Origin: Alteraurantiacibacter buctensis
GTDB lineage: Bacteria > Pseudomonadota > Alphaproteobacteria > Sphingomonadales > Sphingomonadaceae
Direction of reading: 5' to 3'
NCBI RefSeq assembly: GCF_009827655.1
Contig: NZ_WTYV01000007.1
Span: 79,813 to 143,812, forward strand
DNA length: 64,000 bases
Position numbers and translations under genes: made by a program. The notes below the pieces were generated by a model that made no database searches, was not told where the DNA came from, and saw only the letters and a program-made list of their open reading frames with translations. This document shows, in pieces, positions 33,214 through 42,550 of the stretch; within the stretch, counting starts at the first letter, position 1, and each line of letters starts with the position of its first letter.

Positions 33214-34056
33214 TCAGGTGTTCAGCCAGTCGGCCGCGATCACGCCCCTGTGCCCTTCTGGCGCCAGTGCGGCGCGCAGGGCTTCCAGCAAAGGCGGCAG
33301 CGCCTGGGTGAAGGCATAGGGCGGATTGACGATGAACAGGCCTGCGCCGTTGTAGATGTCGGGCTGGTCGGCGTCGTACAACCAGTGTTCGACCGCCAGG
33401 AATTTCGGGATGCCGAGCCTGCGCAACCGATCCTTCCAGCGCACGTGCGTGGCGCGGTCTTTCAGCGGAAACCAGATCACCGTCACCCCATGCGCCCATT
33501 TGCGGTGAGCGGCAGCAAGGGTGTCTGCCACACGGGCGCGTTCGTCGGTCTGCTCGTAGGGCGGATCCACCAGGACCACACCGCGCGGCGTCCGGGTTGG
33601 CAGCATCGCCAGCCAGAACTCGTAGGCATCGCGCTGATGCACGGCAGCGGCCGTGCCGCGCATCGCGCTGCGCAGGGCACGGATATCCTCGGGATGCTTT
33701 TCGTTGAGGATCAGGCCATCCTGCGGGCGCAAAAGCTGCGCGAGTATCCGCGGCGAACCGGGGTAAAGGCGGGGCGCGGCGCCCACATCGGCCGCCCCGT
33801 TCACCGCATTTACGGCAGCCCGGTAGTCGTCCAGCAAGGGATTGTGGTCGGCAAAGGCCCGCACCACGCCCTGCGCGGATTCGCCGGTGCGCTGGGCCTG
33901 ATCACCCTGGAGATCGTAGAGCCCGCAGCCGGCATGGGTGTCGATCAGCGTCAGCGCGCCCTGCTTCTGCTGCAAGGCCCGCACAAGGGCGATCAGCAGG
34001 CCGTGCTTCACGACATCGGCGCTGTTGCCGGCATGGAAGGAGTGGCGATAATTCAT
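33214..34056 (-). CDS. rlmJ: 23S rRNA (adenine2030-N6)-methyltransferase RlmJ
   Basis: This 280-residue AdoMet-dependent enzyme modifies A2030 of 23S rRNA. It starts MNYRHSFHAGNSADVVKHGL, the family's invariant opening, and has LIDTHAGCGLYDL (AdoMet site), LNEKHPEDI and the catalytic VLVDPPYEQ. I choose the ATG at 34056 on that basis; the open frame reaches back to 34203 with unrelated sequence. It is convergent with the DUF1989 gene. Confidence 0.95.
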   Translation of the reverse strand: MNYRHSFHAGNSADVVKHGLLIALVRALQQKQGALTLIDTHAGCGLYDLQGDQAQRTGESAQGVVRAFADHNPLLDDYRAAVNAVNGAADVGAAPRLYPGSPRILAQLLRPQDGLILNEKHPEDIRALRSAMRGTAAAVHQRDAYEFWLAMLPTRTPRGVVLVDPPYEQTDERARVADTLAAAHRKWAHGVTVIWFPLKDRATHVRWKDRLRRLGIPKFLAVEHWLYDADQPDIYNGAGLFIVNPPYAFTQALPPLLEALRAALAPEGHRGVIAADWLNT

Positions 34057-34190
34057 TGTGCTGAAGAAACCCTGACGACCTGCCTTTACACGAGTTGCCG
34101 GGCAGCGGAAGCCGGGCGCGGGGCGATCTGCCGGACAGCCTGGGCCCCGAACAGATCCGGGCTGACGGAATAGGGCTTGGGCCTCCAGCC

Positions 34191-36116
34191 CTATTCCGAC
34201 CACCCCAGGATCTCGTCCACGTTGCCGCGCGTCATCGAATGGTATCCGGCGCGGGTGCGCTGGTAGAGCGGGCGGGCGATGGCCGTGCCCCAGTCACCCT
34301 GTTCGCTGAGCGCGCGGTACAGCGGGGAGACGAACTTGTTGCGCCCCACGCTGCCCAGGAACAGCTCCGCCGCCTGCACGGCCGGCTGGTAGCGGTTCTT
34401 CAGCGCCAGTTCCAGCCACAGGAACTTGATCTCGTTGTTGCCGGTGGCGGAAAGGCCCAGCGCCCGGTCCAGCGCGGCCAGTTGCGTGGCATTGCGCTGC
34501 TGCGGCACTTCCTGCAGGAAGCGCATCCGTTCCGCCGTGGTCCAGCCGCCCCAGGCTTCGAACGGCAGGGCATCGCTGGCGGCATAGGCCTCTACCGCGC
34601 GGTCGACGTCGGCAAAGGCCGCCGGATCGGGCTTGACGGCGTTGGCGGGCAGGCCCGTGCCATAGACCCAGTCATCCAGCATCAGCCGTTCTTCCCGCGC
34701 CGCATCGCCCTTGATCAGGTTCTGCCGCAGGTCCGCCAGGAACATCTCGGAAGTCGCCGGCTGGAACGCGTGGCTGTCGAACCACTGTGTCAGCCACGGA
34801 TCGAACTTCTCGCGCCCCACGATGCTCTCGACCGTCTTCAGGAACACCGTGCCCTTGTCATAGATCGCCGCGCTTTCGGTATCGAACGGGCTGGAGCCGG
34901 CGGGGGTGCGCATGGCGGTCAGCGGGTTGTCTGCGCCCAGGGTGGCGACCATTTCCTCCACCGCCGCAAAGCTCAGCGCATATTCCTGCCCGGCCCGCTT
35001 GGCGCCGTAGACTTCCTCGGAAATGCGGTTCTCGACATAGGAGGTGACGCCCTCGTTCAGCCAGCCGTCGCGCCAGCTGGAATAGGTGACGAGGTTGCCC
35101 GACCAGCTATGCGCCAGTTCGTGCGCCACCAGCCCGGTCAGGCTGCGGTCCCCGGCGATGAAGGTGGGGGTGAGGAAGGTCATCACCGGGTTTTCCATGC
35201 CGCCATAGGGGAAGCTGGGGGGCAGCACGATCATGTCATACCGGCCCCAGCGGTATTCACCGAACAGCCCTTCGGCTGCGGTCACCATCGCCTCGGTATC
35301 GGTCAGTTCGGCATGGGCGGCGTCCATCGTCTCCGGCTCGGTCCACACGCCGGTGCGCGGGCCCAGTTCGCGGAACTCGATGTTCCCGGCAGCCAGCGCG
35401 ATCAGGTAGGGGGCAACCGGGTGATCCATGCGGAAGGTGAAGGTGTGCCTGCCCTCGCCCGCATCCTCCGCCTCTCCCTGGATGATGCCGCTCATCACCA
35501 CGTTGAGGTCAGCCGGCGCGGTGATGCGCGCTTCCCAGGTCTGGCGGATGCCGGGGCTGTCCTGCGTGGGAATCCAGGTGCGGTTGAGGATCGCCTGGCC
35601 CTGGCTGAACACGAAGGGGTGCTGCTTGCCGGCGGTCTGTTCCGGGCTCAGCCATTGCAGGGCCTCGGCCTCCGGCGCGGACTTGTAGGTGATGACGATG
35701 GTTCGCGCGGACTCCGGCGCGGCGTCGCCAGCGGAAGGCAAGGCGATGGTCAGCGCCGCGCCCTTCTCCTCGTCCGCCTCGCCCAGCGCCCATTGCAGCG
35801 GCTGGCCTTGTGCATCGGCCACGCTTTCGATGCGCAGCCCCGCCGAATCGAGCACCACCTCGCTCGCCCCCGGCGCGGCCAGCACGTCCAGCGTGGCGGT
35901 GCCGCCCACCTCCTTCGCGTCGAAATCCAGCGCCAGGTCCAGCGCCACGTGGGTCACACGGGCTTCCTGCGGGCGGGCGTGGGTGAATTCGTCGATTGCC
36001 TGCTCGGTGGTCAGGATCGGGGCGGGGGCGGCGCGTTCCGGCACTCCGCCGGGGGCGCCATCGCAGGCAGACAGGGCAAGCAGGGCGGCAACGGCGGCAG
36101 ACAACAGGAAACGCAT
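34191..36116 (-). CDS. M1-family aminopeptidase, lipoprotein
   Basis: This 641-residue metallopeptidase resembles leukotriene-A4-hydrolase-type aminopeptidases. The N-terminus is a lipoprotein signal (LLALSAC). The substrate motif FPYGGMENP and the zinc site HELAHSWSGN with a downstream NEGVTSYVE are present. A C-terminal helical domain completes the family layout. It probably trims N-terminal residues from peptides in the periplasm. The long plus-strand open frame over the same bases is a shadow. Confidence 0.94.
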   Translation of the reverse strand: MRFLLSAAVAALLALSACDGAPGGVPERAAPAPILTTEQAIDEFTHARPQEARVTHVALDLALDFDAKEVGGTATLDVLAAPGASEVVLDSAGLRIESVADAQGQPLQWALGEADEEKGAALTIALPSAGDAAPESARTIVITYKSAPEAEALQWLSPEQTAGKQHPFVFSQGQAILNRTWIPTQDSPGIRQTWEARITAPADLNVVMSGIIQGEAEDAGEGRHTFTFRMDHPVAPYLIALAAGNIEFRELGPRTGVWTEPETMDAAHAELTDTEAMVTAAEGLFGEYRWGRYDMIVLPPSFPYGGMENPVMTFLTPTFIAGDRSLTGLVAHELAHSWSGNLVTYSSWRDGWLNEGVTSYVENRISEEVYGAKRAGQEYALSFAAVEEMVATLGADNPLTAMRTPAGSSPFDTESAAIYDKGTVFLKTVESIVGREKFDPWLTQWFDSHAFQPATSEMFLADLRQNLIKGDAAREERLMLDDWVYGTGLPANAVKPDPAAFADVDRAVEAYAASDALPFEAWGGWTTAERMRFLQEVPQQRNATQLAALDRALGLSATGNNEIKFLWLELALKNRYQPAVQAAELFLGSVGRNKFVSPLYRALSEQGDWGTAIARPLYQRTRAGYHSMTRGNVDEILGWSE

Positions 36117-36243
36117 GGAAACTCCGAACGAGGGCCGGGGCCAGGCCTCCGGTTACAGTTGCAATCATAAGCACGGTGGAACGGGCTTGTCACCTCTCGC
36201 GCGCAAGCTTGCATGGCGACCCGTGCGCCGGCACAAGCCGGCC

Positions 36244-37389
36244 ATGCCGCCAGCTCCACCCAAACAGACGATCTTCACCACGATGAGTGCGCTGGCCACC
36301 GAGTTGGGCGCCATCAATCTGGGACAGGGCTTCCCCGATGCCGAACATGCGCCGGAGCTGCTGGCAGCGGCGCAAAGGGCGCTGGCACACAAGTCCAACC
36401 AGTACCCGCCGATGCGCGGCCTGCCCGAATTGCGCGCCGCCATTTGCGATTACTACGGAAGGCGACAGGGCCTTGCACTGGACCCGGCGCAGGTCGTGGT
36501 CACCAGCGGTGCGACCGAGGCGCTGGCCGCCAGCATCCTCGCTGTGGTCCAGCGGGGTGACGAGGTGATCGTGCTGCAACCTTGCTACGATGCCTACATC
36601 CCGCTGATCGAACGCGCCGGTGGCATGGCGGTGGCGGTAAACCTGGCCCCGCCGCACTGGACCATCCCGTTCGATGCGCTGGCAGCCGCGATCACTCCGC
36701 GCACCCGGCTGATCATTGCCAACACCCCCAACAACCCCACCGGCACCCTGCTGACCCGCGCCGATTTCGAGCGGCTGGGCGAACTGTGCGAGGCGCACGA
36801 CCTCACCCTGCTGTGTGACGAGGTGTGGGAGGGGATGATTTTCAACGGTTCGGCCCACGCCAGCCCGCTGCACGTGGACAGCCTGAAGGGCCGCGCGATC
36901 AAGGTGGGTTCGGCCGGCAAGCTGTTCAGCCTCACCGGCTGGAAAGTCGGCTGGGCCGTCGCCGCCGCGCCGCTGGCCGATGCGATTGCCGGCCAGCACC
37001 AGTTCCTCACCTTCACCACCGCCACCCCCCTGCAATGGGCCGTGGCCGAAGGGCTGACCCTGCCGGATGAATGGCATGACGCCCACGCCGCGATCTATGC
37101 CCCACGGCGGGCGCAACTGATCGCCGGGCTGGAGGCCGCAGGCTATGTGGTCCTGCCCAGTGCGGGCACGTGGTTCGTGACCATCGATCTGGCCGCCAGC
37201 GGCCTGCCGGCGGACGACGAGCTGGTGGCCGAACGCCTGATCCGCGAAGCGGGCGTGGCGTCCATCCCGGTCTCGGCGTTTTATCGCGACAATGCGCTGC
37301 GGGGGTATCTCAGGCTCTGCTTTGCCAAGCAGGAGGGGGTGATTGAGGAGGCTTTGGGGCGGTTGGCAGGGTTTCGAACCTCGATTTAG
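36244..37389 (+). CDS. Class I/II PLP-dependent aminotransferase (YbdL/kynurenine-aminotransferase type)
   Basis: This is a 381-residue fold-type I aminotransferase. It has INLGQGFPD, VVVTSGATEALAASI, the conserved NTPNNPTGT, CDEVWEGM and the PLP lysine in VGSAGKLFSLTGWKVGW. The combination resembles methionine/kynurenine aminotransferases such as YbdL. The ATG at 36244 is chosen because the extended frame before it has no protein character. Its stop overlaps the stop of a convergent gene (TTAG). Confidence 0.92.
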   Translation: MPPAPPKQTIFTTMSALATELGAINLGQGFPDAEHAPELLAAAQRALAHKSNQYPPMRGLPELRAAICDYYGRRQGLALDPAQVVVTSGATEALAASILAVVQRGDEVIVLQPCYDAYIPLIERAGGMAVAVNLAPPHWTIPFDALAAAITPRTRLIIANTPNNPTGTLLTRADFERLGELCEAHDLTLLCDEVWEGMIFNGSAHASPLHVDSLKGRAIKVGSAGKLFSLTGWKVGWAVAAAPLADAIAGQHQFLTFTTATPLQWAVAEGLTLPDEWHDAHAAIYAPRRAQLIAGLEAAGYVVLPSAGTWFVTIDLAASGLPADDELVAERLIREAGVASIPVSAFYRDNALRGYLRLCFAKQEGVIEEALGRLAGFRTSI

Positions 37390-37898
37390 ACAGCGCAATT
37401 CTTTCGCTCAATCACCAAAGTCGGATCAAACAGCCCAGGGCACTTTTCTGCCATTAATCGACAGAGAAAATCGAAGTCGTCTTTGTGCATGGCATCTTTG
37501 ACGATCAGTATATTTCTTCCTCCGCACGATACCAACATTTCATCAACGATACCGAGGTGACGTTTTAAATTATTTGCGTTGACACGAAACAATCGGGCAT
37601 CGCTAATATTGTTGAAGGCAAACTCCGTTTCTTCCCGCCAACCAAAGTTCCCAAAAAAACTAAAACCGGGGGGTCGATAGATCAGCGAATTGTTATTCAG
37701 GGATACTCTTTGCCCAATCTCACGCGAAAGAGTCCATAAAGATCCGAAATATAACAGTAAGGCGAACGATGCGAAGGTCCAGTCGTTGGCAAGAAATCCG
37801 GCCACAGGAACACCGATAAGCGCGATGGGCGTGATTATCATCAACTGCATGAACTGGGCGAACTGCAGCTTCCCCCTCAGTCGCATTTCGCCGTCCAT
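37386..37898 (-). CDS. Hypothetical membrane protein, AT-rich gene
   Basis: The 170-residue product has two hydrophobic helices (MIITPIALIGVPVAGFLA, then FASFALLLYFGSLW) and a strand-rich cytosolic-looking half. I start it at 37898, where GGAGG lies 6 nt upstream; the open frame continues to a TTG at 37925. It is clearly richer in A/T than its neighbours, with Asn, Phe and Ile codons unlike the surrounding genes, a sign of recent acquisition. The family is not recognised. Confidence 0.7.
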   Translation of the reverse strand: MDGEMRLRGKLQFAQFMQLMIITPIALIGVPVAGFLANDWTFASFALLLYFGSLWTLSREIGQRVSLNNNSLIYRPPGFSFFGNFGWREETEFAFNNISDARLFRVNANNLKRHLGIVDEMLVSCGGRNILIVKDAMHKDDFDFLCRLMAEKCPGLFDPTLVIERKNCAV

Positions 37899-37937
37899 CG
37901 CCACCCTCCAGACACTAGAGCGCAAAAGTTATGCCTC

Positions 37938-38795
37938 TCACCCCCAGGTCACCTCAGGCGGCAAACTCATCAAGATCGCATCGATATTCCCGCCGGTCTT
38001 CAGCCCGAACAGCGTCCCCCGGTCATAGACCAGGTTGAACTCCACGTACCGCCCGCGCCATTCCTTCTGCGCAGCCTTTTCCTCCAGCGTCCAATCCATC
38101 CCCATGCGGGTGCGCACGATACGCGGGAACACGTCCAGAAACGCCTCGCCCACGTCGCGGGTGAAGGCGAAGTTGCGCTCGAAGGCCGCCTCGTCCTCGC
38201 ACTCCAGGTGGTCGTAGAAAATGCCGCCTACGCCGCGTGCCACGCCGCGGTGGGGGATGAAGAAGTACTCGTCCGCCCAGGCCTTGAACTTGTCGTAGTA
38301 GGTGGGGTTGTGGCGGGCGCAGGCGGCGCGGAAGGCGGCGTGGAAGGCCTCGGTATCTTCCTCATAAGGGATCGGCGGGTTCAGGTCCGCGCCGCCGCCG
38401 AACCAGGCGGCCTGGGTGGTCAGGAAGCGGGTGTTCATGTGCACGGCGGGCACGTGCGGGTTGGCCATGTGGGCAACCAAGCTGATGCCGGTGGCGGTAA
38501 AGTTAGGCTGCTCCGCGCTGGCGCCGTTCACGCTGGCGGCAAATTGCGGGGCGAACTGGCCGGACACGGTGGAGACGTTGACGCCCACCTTCTCGAACAC
38601 CTTGCCCTTCATCACCCCGCGCACGCCGCCGCCGCCATCGGACCCGTCCTCGGTCTCGCGGTCCCACGGCAGGTAGTCGAAGGTGGCGTGCGAACCGGCT
38701 TCGGCCTCGATCGCCTCGAACGCGGCGCAGATGCGGTTACGCAGGCTCTCGAACCAGAGGCGGGCCTGTTCGGTTTGCTGGGTCCAGTCGGTCAT
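37938..38795 (-). CDS. hemF: Oxygen-dependent coproporphyrinogen III oxidase
   Basis: This 285-residue enzyme decarboxylates coproporphyrinogen III to protoporphyrinogen IX in heme synthesis. It shows GGVRGVMKGKVFEKVGVNVS, HMNTRF, WFGGGADLNPPIPYEEDTEAF, CARHNPTYYDKFKAWADEYF, the HRGVARGVGGIFYDHL block and a C-terminal EFNLVYDRGTLFGLKTGGN. I use the ATG at 38795; the frame extends to 38951 without conserved sequence. The length is standard. Confidence 0.96.
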   Translation of the reverse strand: MTDWTQQTEQARLWFESLRNRICAAFEAIEAEAGSHATFDYLPWDRETEDGSDGGGGVRGVMKGKVFEKVGVNVSTVSGQFAPQFAASVNGASAEQPNFTATGISLVAHMANPHVPAVHMNTRFLTTQAAWFGGGADLNPPIPYEEDTEAFHAAFRAACARHNPTYYDKFKAWADEYFFIPHRGVARGVGGIFYDHLECEDEAAFERNFAFTRDVGEAFLDVFPRIVRTRMGMDWTLEEKAAQKEWRGRYVEFNLVYDRGTLFGLKTGGNIDAILMSLPPEVTWG

Positions 38796-38840
38796 GCGTG
38801 AACCCTTGCCAAGCGCGCACGGACAAGGCAAGTGCGGTGC

Positions 38841-39557
38841 ATGGTTCCCGTTTCGTTCACTTTTGGCTTCTGCGGCGAGGAGTTTCGCATGGTCGATGGT
38901 CGCGCGCTCTTCTGGCCGCGCGAGAATGCGCTGCTGGTGGCGGACCTGCACCTGGAAAAGGCAAGCTTCTATGCCCGCGGCGGACAGTTCCTGCCGCCCT
39001 ACGACAGCCGCGAGACGCTAGAGCGGCTGGCGGCGGCGGTGCGGCAGACCGGCGCGCGGCGGGTCTATACGCTGGGCGACAATTTCCACGATGGCGAAGG
39101 CGCGCTGCGGCTGGAGCCCCATGCTGCCGGAATGCTCGACGCGCTGACCCGCGCGCTCGATTTCGTGTGGGTGACGGGCAACCACGATGTGAAGCGGCTG
39201 GACCATGCCCCGCAAAAGGTTGGCGGCACCTTCGTGGCCGAACTGGAACTGGCCGGGCTGGTGCTGCGGCATGAAGCGCAGGCGGGCGAGACGCGGCCCG
39301 AACTGTCCGGCCATTTTCACCCGCGCCTGCACCTGAACGTGGCCGGCAAGCGCATCCGCCGCCCCTGCGCGGTGCTGAGCGAGGATTCGGCCGGTTGCGG
39401 GCGGATGATCCTGCCCGCTTTCGGCGCGCTGACCGGCGGGATGGACGCAGCCGATCCGGCGATCCTGAAGGCCCTGCAACCGGCGCGGCGGATCGATGCC
39501 GTGGTCCCGGCAAGGGACCGGCTGGCGCGCTTTACGCTGTGGCAGGCGGCAGCCTGA
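38841..39557 (+). CDS. pdeM: PdeM-type metallophosphoesterase (ligase-associated DNA-damage response)
   Basis: The 238-residue protein is a calcineurin-like phosphoesterase: ALLVADLHLEKASFYARGG (D-x-H site), TLGDNFHDGEGA, VTGNHD and LSGHFHPRLHLNVAG supply the metal ligands. It matches the ligase-associated endonuclease PdeM family. The usual partners (ATP-dependent ligase, exonuclease, helicase) are not adjacent here. A GTG at 38832 is an alternative start. It is divergent from hemF. Confidence 0.9.
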   Translation: MVPVSFTFGFCGEEFRMVDGRALFWPRENALLVADLHLEKASFYARGGQFLPPYDSRETLERLAAAVRQTGARRVYTLGDNFHDGEGALRLEPHAAGMLDALTRALDFVWVTGNHDVKRLDHAPQKVGGTFVAELELAGLVLRHEAQAGETRPELSGHFHPRLHLNVAGKRIRRPCAVLSEDSAGCGRMILPAFGALTGGMDAADPAILKALQPARRIDAVVPARDRLARFTLWQAAA

Positions 39558-39676
39558 AGGCCGCGCCTGTCACCCGCCAGACACGGCCGCGGTGCTGCGT
39601 TAGCCACAAGGCATCTGCCCCCTAGCGCAAAGTCCGTCTTGCCACTACATAGCGCCCCCACAACCAGAACAATTGC

Positions 39677-39692
39677 AGGAGCACACCCCATA
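39677..39692 (+). promoter_or_regulatory. infC ribosome site and AUA start codon
   Basis: AGGAG (39677-39681) is followed by 8 nt and ATA (39690-39692), in frame with infC. The nearest ATGs (39711, 39714) are 29 nt or more from the ribosome site. Rare start codons on infC let IF-3 repress its own synthesis, so AUA is the likely start. Confidence 0.75.
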
Positions 39693-40232
39693 CCACGTCC
39701 GCCCCGCCGCATGATGGCACCGCCGGTCAAGTCCGGCCCCCGATTCGACGATATGATCCAGTCCGACAAGGTTCGCGTCATTGACGAAAATGGCGAGAAC
39801 ATCGGCGTCATGTACACTCGTGAAGCGATCGAGCAGGCAGCCTCCGTGGGGCTGAACCTGGTCGAGGTCTCGCCCAATGCGGACCCGCCGGTGTGCAAGT
39901 TCCTGGATGTGGGCAAGTACCGGTATGAGGCGCAGAAGAAGGCCAACCTCGCCCGCAAGAGCCAGAAGACGCAGGAGATCAAGGAGATCAAGGTGCGTCC
40001 CAACATCGACGATCATGACTATGAGACGAAGATGAAGGCGATGAGGAAGTTCATCGAGAACGGCGACAAGGTGAAGGTGACCCTGCGGTTCCGTGGCCGT
40101 GAAATGGCCCACCAGCACCTGGGCCTGGACCTGCTGCGGCGGGTGCAGGAAGACATGGCCGAACTGACCAAGGTGGAAAGCTTCCCCCGTCTGGAAGGCC
40201 GCCAGATGGTGATGGTAATCTCCCCCAAGTAA
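39690..40232 (+). CDS. infC: Translation initiation factor IF-3
   Basis: This 180-residue factor binds the 30S subunit and checks start-codon pairing. The N-terminal domain (about 15-85) has DMIQSDKVRVIDENGENIGV and LVEVSPNADPPVCKFLDVGK; a linker with KKANLARKSQKTQ follows; the C-terminal domain has KEIKVRPNIDDHDYETK and KVKVTLRFRGREM. Starting at AUA gives (M)PRPPRRMMAPPVK..., matching the RRP-type N-terminus of sphingomonad IF-3. A start at 39711 would cut seven residues and leave no ribosome site. Confidence 0.95.
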   Translation: MPRPPRRMMAPPVKSGPRFDDMIQSDKVRVIDENGENIGVMYTREAIEQAASVGLNLVEVSPNADPPVCKFLDVGKYRYEAQKKANLARKSQKTQEIKEIKVRPNIDDHDYETKMKAMRKFIENGDKVKVTLRFRGREMAHQHLGLDLLRRVQEDMAELTKVESFPRLEGRQMVMVISPK

Positions 40233-40269
40233 ACGGGAACAGGGGGCGCGGGCCGGCGGTTGTCGGTGC

Positions 40270-40887
40270 ATGACCGCGCCGCGCCCCCAGCTCGCCCCCC
40301 TGATCGTCCTGGTTGCCTTGCTGTCGCTGGCGGCGACGGCCTGCAGCGCACCCGACGACCAGCCCGAGCCCCAGCCGAACGCTTCCGCGACGCCGGAACC
40401 CTCCGCCACGCCCGCGCCCCCAGGGTCCGCCGATGGCCCGCCGCCGGGCTACACCGACGGATCGGGCATCAACGAGGGCTACCCGATCCTTCGCCCCGCC
40501 GACCTGACACCCGAAGCCGCGCGCGGAGAGGCCGGTGCGCGCGACCTGCTGGTGACATTCGCCCGCGCGCTGGAACTGCGCGAGTATGACCAGGCCTGGG
40601 CCATGCTGGGCATCACCGCGCGGCAGGACTGGACCCGCGAGCAGTTCAACCAGGCCTTTGCCGGGCTGGAAGGCCTGACCGTGGCAGTGCCCGGCGGCAC
40701 CCTGGAAGGCGCGGCCGGATCGTCATTCTACGAATCGCGGATCGAGGTCACCGCCAGCGACCCTGCCGGCCGTCCGGCGAGGATCGAAGGCCCGATCGTG
40801 CTGCGGCGGGTGAACGATGTGCCCGGTGCCACGCCGGACCAGCTGCGCTGGCATATCGAGCGCCTGCAACTGGACGTGACGCACTAA
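40270..40887 (+). CDS. Hypothetical lipoprotein
   Basis: The 205-residue product has a lipoprotein signal ending in LAATAC, a low-complexity Pro/Ala/Ser linker (about 28-70) and a compact C-terminal domain (VTFARALELREYDQAWAMLG, then QFNQAFAGLEGLTVAVPGG). It is probably anchored in the outer membrane. I recognise no named family, though the domain resembles NTF2-like or DUF4440-type helices followed by strands. Confidence 0.75.
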   Translation: MTAPRPQLAPLIVLVALLSLAATACSAPDDQPEPQPNASATPEPSATPAPPGSADGPPPGYTDGSGINEGYPILRPADLTPEAARGEAGARDLLVTFARALELREYDQAWAMLGITARQDWTREQFNQAFAGLEGLTVAVPGGTLEGAAGSSFYESRIEVTASDPAGRPARIEGPIVLRRVNDVPGATPDQLRWHIERLQLDVTH

Positions 40888-40951
40888 GCGCCCACCTTGC
40901 CCCACGTCCCGCATCGGCTAGGATGGCCTGCATGGGACGGGAAATCAGGGC

Positions 40952-42394
40952 ATGACGGCCAGCCGCGTTGGGTTCTGGATCGGGCTGGCGGGCTTTGCCC
41001 TTACCCTGCTGCTGCCCGCACCCGGCACCATGCCGCAGCAGGCCTGGCTGGTCGCAGGCCTCACCTGGTGGATGGCCGCCTGGTGGATGACCGAGGCCGT
41101 GCCGCTGACGGCCACCGCACTGCTGCCCTTCGTGGTCCTGCCCTTTGCCGGCATCGCCAGCGCGGCTGAAACCGCAGGCACATACTATTCCGACACCCTG
41201 TTCCTGATCCTGGGCGGCGCTTTCCTGGCCCTGGCGATCGAGCGCACGGGCCTGCACCGCCGCCTGTCGCTGGCCATCCTGCGCGCGGTTGACCGGCCCA
41301 ATGGAAAAGGGGCCGGACGGGGCGGCAGCGGCACGCGGCTGCTGGTCGCCTTCATGGCCAGTTCGGCCGTCCTCTCCATGCTCATCTCCAACACCTCCAC
41401 CGCGCTGATCATGATGCCGATGGCGCTGGCGGTGCTGGCGGGTGGAGGGCTGTCTCCCGATGACCGGGCGGGCATTTCCGGCGCCCTGCCCATCGGCATC
41501 GCCTTTGCCGCCAGCATCGGCGGGCTTGGCACCATCGTCGGCTCGCCGACCAACGCAATTGCCGTGGCCCTGCTGGACGAGACCATCGGCATCCGCATCA
41601 GCTTTGCCCAGTGGACCGCCTTCGGGCTGCCGATCGTGCTGCTGGGCGTGCCGCTGGCGGCGCTGATCATTGCCCGGGTGCAGCGCGTGGGCGAGCATCC
41701 GTTCGACCTGGCCGCCGCCCGCGCGGCAATCGATACCCACGCTGCTTGGACCGCGCCGGAGCGCCGCCTGGTGCCGGTGGTGGCGGCCACTTTCGCTTTC
41801 TGGCTGCTGCAACCGCTGTTGAGCCCGCTGGTGCCGGCCGGCTCGCTGACAGACGGCACTGTTGCGGTGATCGCAGGCCTCGCGCTGTTCGTCCTGCCAG
41901 ACGGGACTGGCCGCCCGCTGCTGGTGTGGCAGGAGGCCGACCGCGCCCCGTGGGGCGTGATCATGATGTTCGGCGGCGGCCTGGCCCTGGCGGCGGGCAT
42001 GGGCAAGAGCGGCCTTGCCGTATGGCTGGGCGAGGCCCTGCTGCCGCTGGGCGGTGTGCCGATGTTCCTGGTCGCGCTGGCGCTGGTTGCCCTGGTGGTG
42101 CTGGTCACCGAATTTGCCAGCAACGTGGCGACCGCTAGCGGCATCATGCCGGTGGTGGCCAGCCTGGCCGTGGCGCTGGGCGGCGATCCGCTGCTGCTGG
42201 CCATGCCCGCCGCCATGGCATCAAGCTGGGGCTTCATGCTGCCCGCCGGCACCGGCCCCAATGCCATTGCGTGGGCCACCGGCCGGATCGAGCTGAAGCG
42301 GATGGTCGGTGCCGGCCTGCTGCTGGACCTGGCGGGGATCGTGCTGATCGTTGGCGTATGCTGGGCGGTCGCCTCGCTGGGCGTGGGGGCCTGA
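40952..42394 (+). CDS. SLC13/DASS-family sodium:anion symporter
   Basis: This 480-residue transporter has about eleven to twelve membrane helices. The two SNT-type signatures are SNTSTALIMMPMALAV (first half) and SNVATASGIMPVVASLA (second half), with TIVGSPTNAIAV between. Such proteins import dicarboxylates, sulfate or related anions with Na+. The specificity cannot be told here. The full-length fold is present, and no regulator is adjacent. Confidence 0.93.
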   Translation: MTASRVGFWIGLAGFALTLLLPAPGTMPQQAWLVAGLTWWMAAWWMTEAVPLTATALLPFVVLPFAGIASAAETAGTYYSDTLFLILGGAFLALAIERTGLHRRLSLAILRAVDRPNGKGAGRGGSGTRLLVAFMASSAVLSMLISNTSTALIMMPMALAVLAGGGLSPDDRAGISGALPIGIAFAASIGGLGTIVGSPTNAIAVALLDETIGIRISFAQWTAFGLPIVLLGVPLAALIIARVQRVGEHPFDLAAARAAIDTHAAWTAPERRLVPVVAATFAFWLLQPLLSPLVPAGSLTDGTVAVIAGLALFVLPDGTGRPLLVWQEADRAPWGVIMMFGGGLALAAGMGKSGLAVWLGEALLPLGGVPMFLVALALVALVVLVTEFASNVATASGIMPVVASLAVALGGDPLLLAMPAAMASSWGFMLPAGTGPNAIAWATGRIELKRMVGAGLLLDLAGIVLIVGVCWAVASLGVGA

Positions 42395-42550
42395 TCCGGC
42401 GCGTTTGACAGCTCCGGTTCATCTGCGGCAAACCGGGCCGTGCAAATTGGGGGCGAAACGCCTTGCCCATGCTTGTCCGGCCCAGCTATGAAGCCGCACA
42501 CGCCGGGGCGCTGGTCCCCGATTGACCCTTGATAAACGGACAGGAACAAC

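Noticed and set aside
34095..36170. A 691-codon plus-strand open frame
   Set aside because: It lies opposite the M1 aminopeptidase, which has clear zinc and substrate motifs. The frame is Arg/Gly/His-rich without domains.
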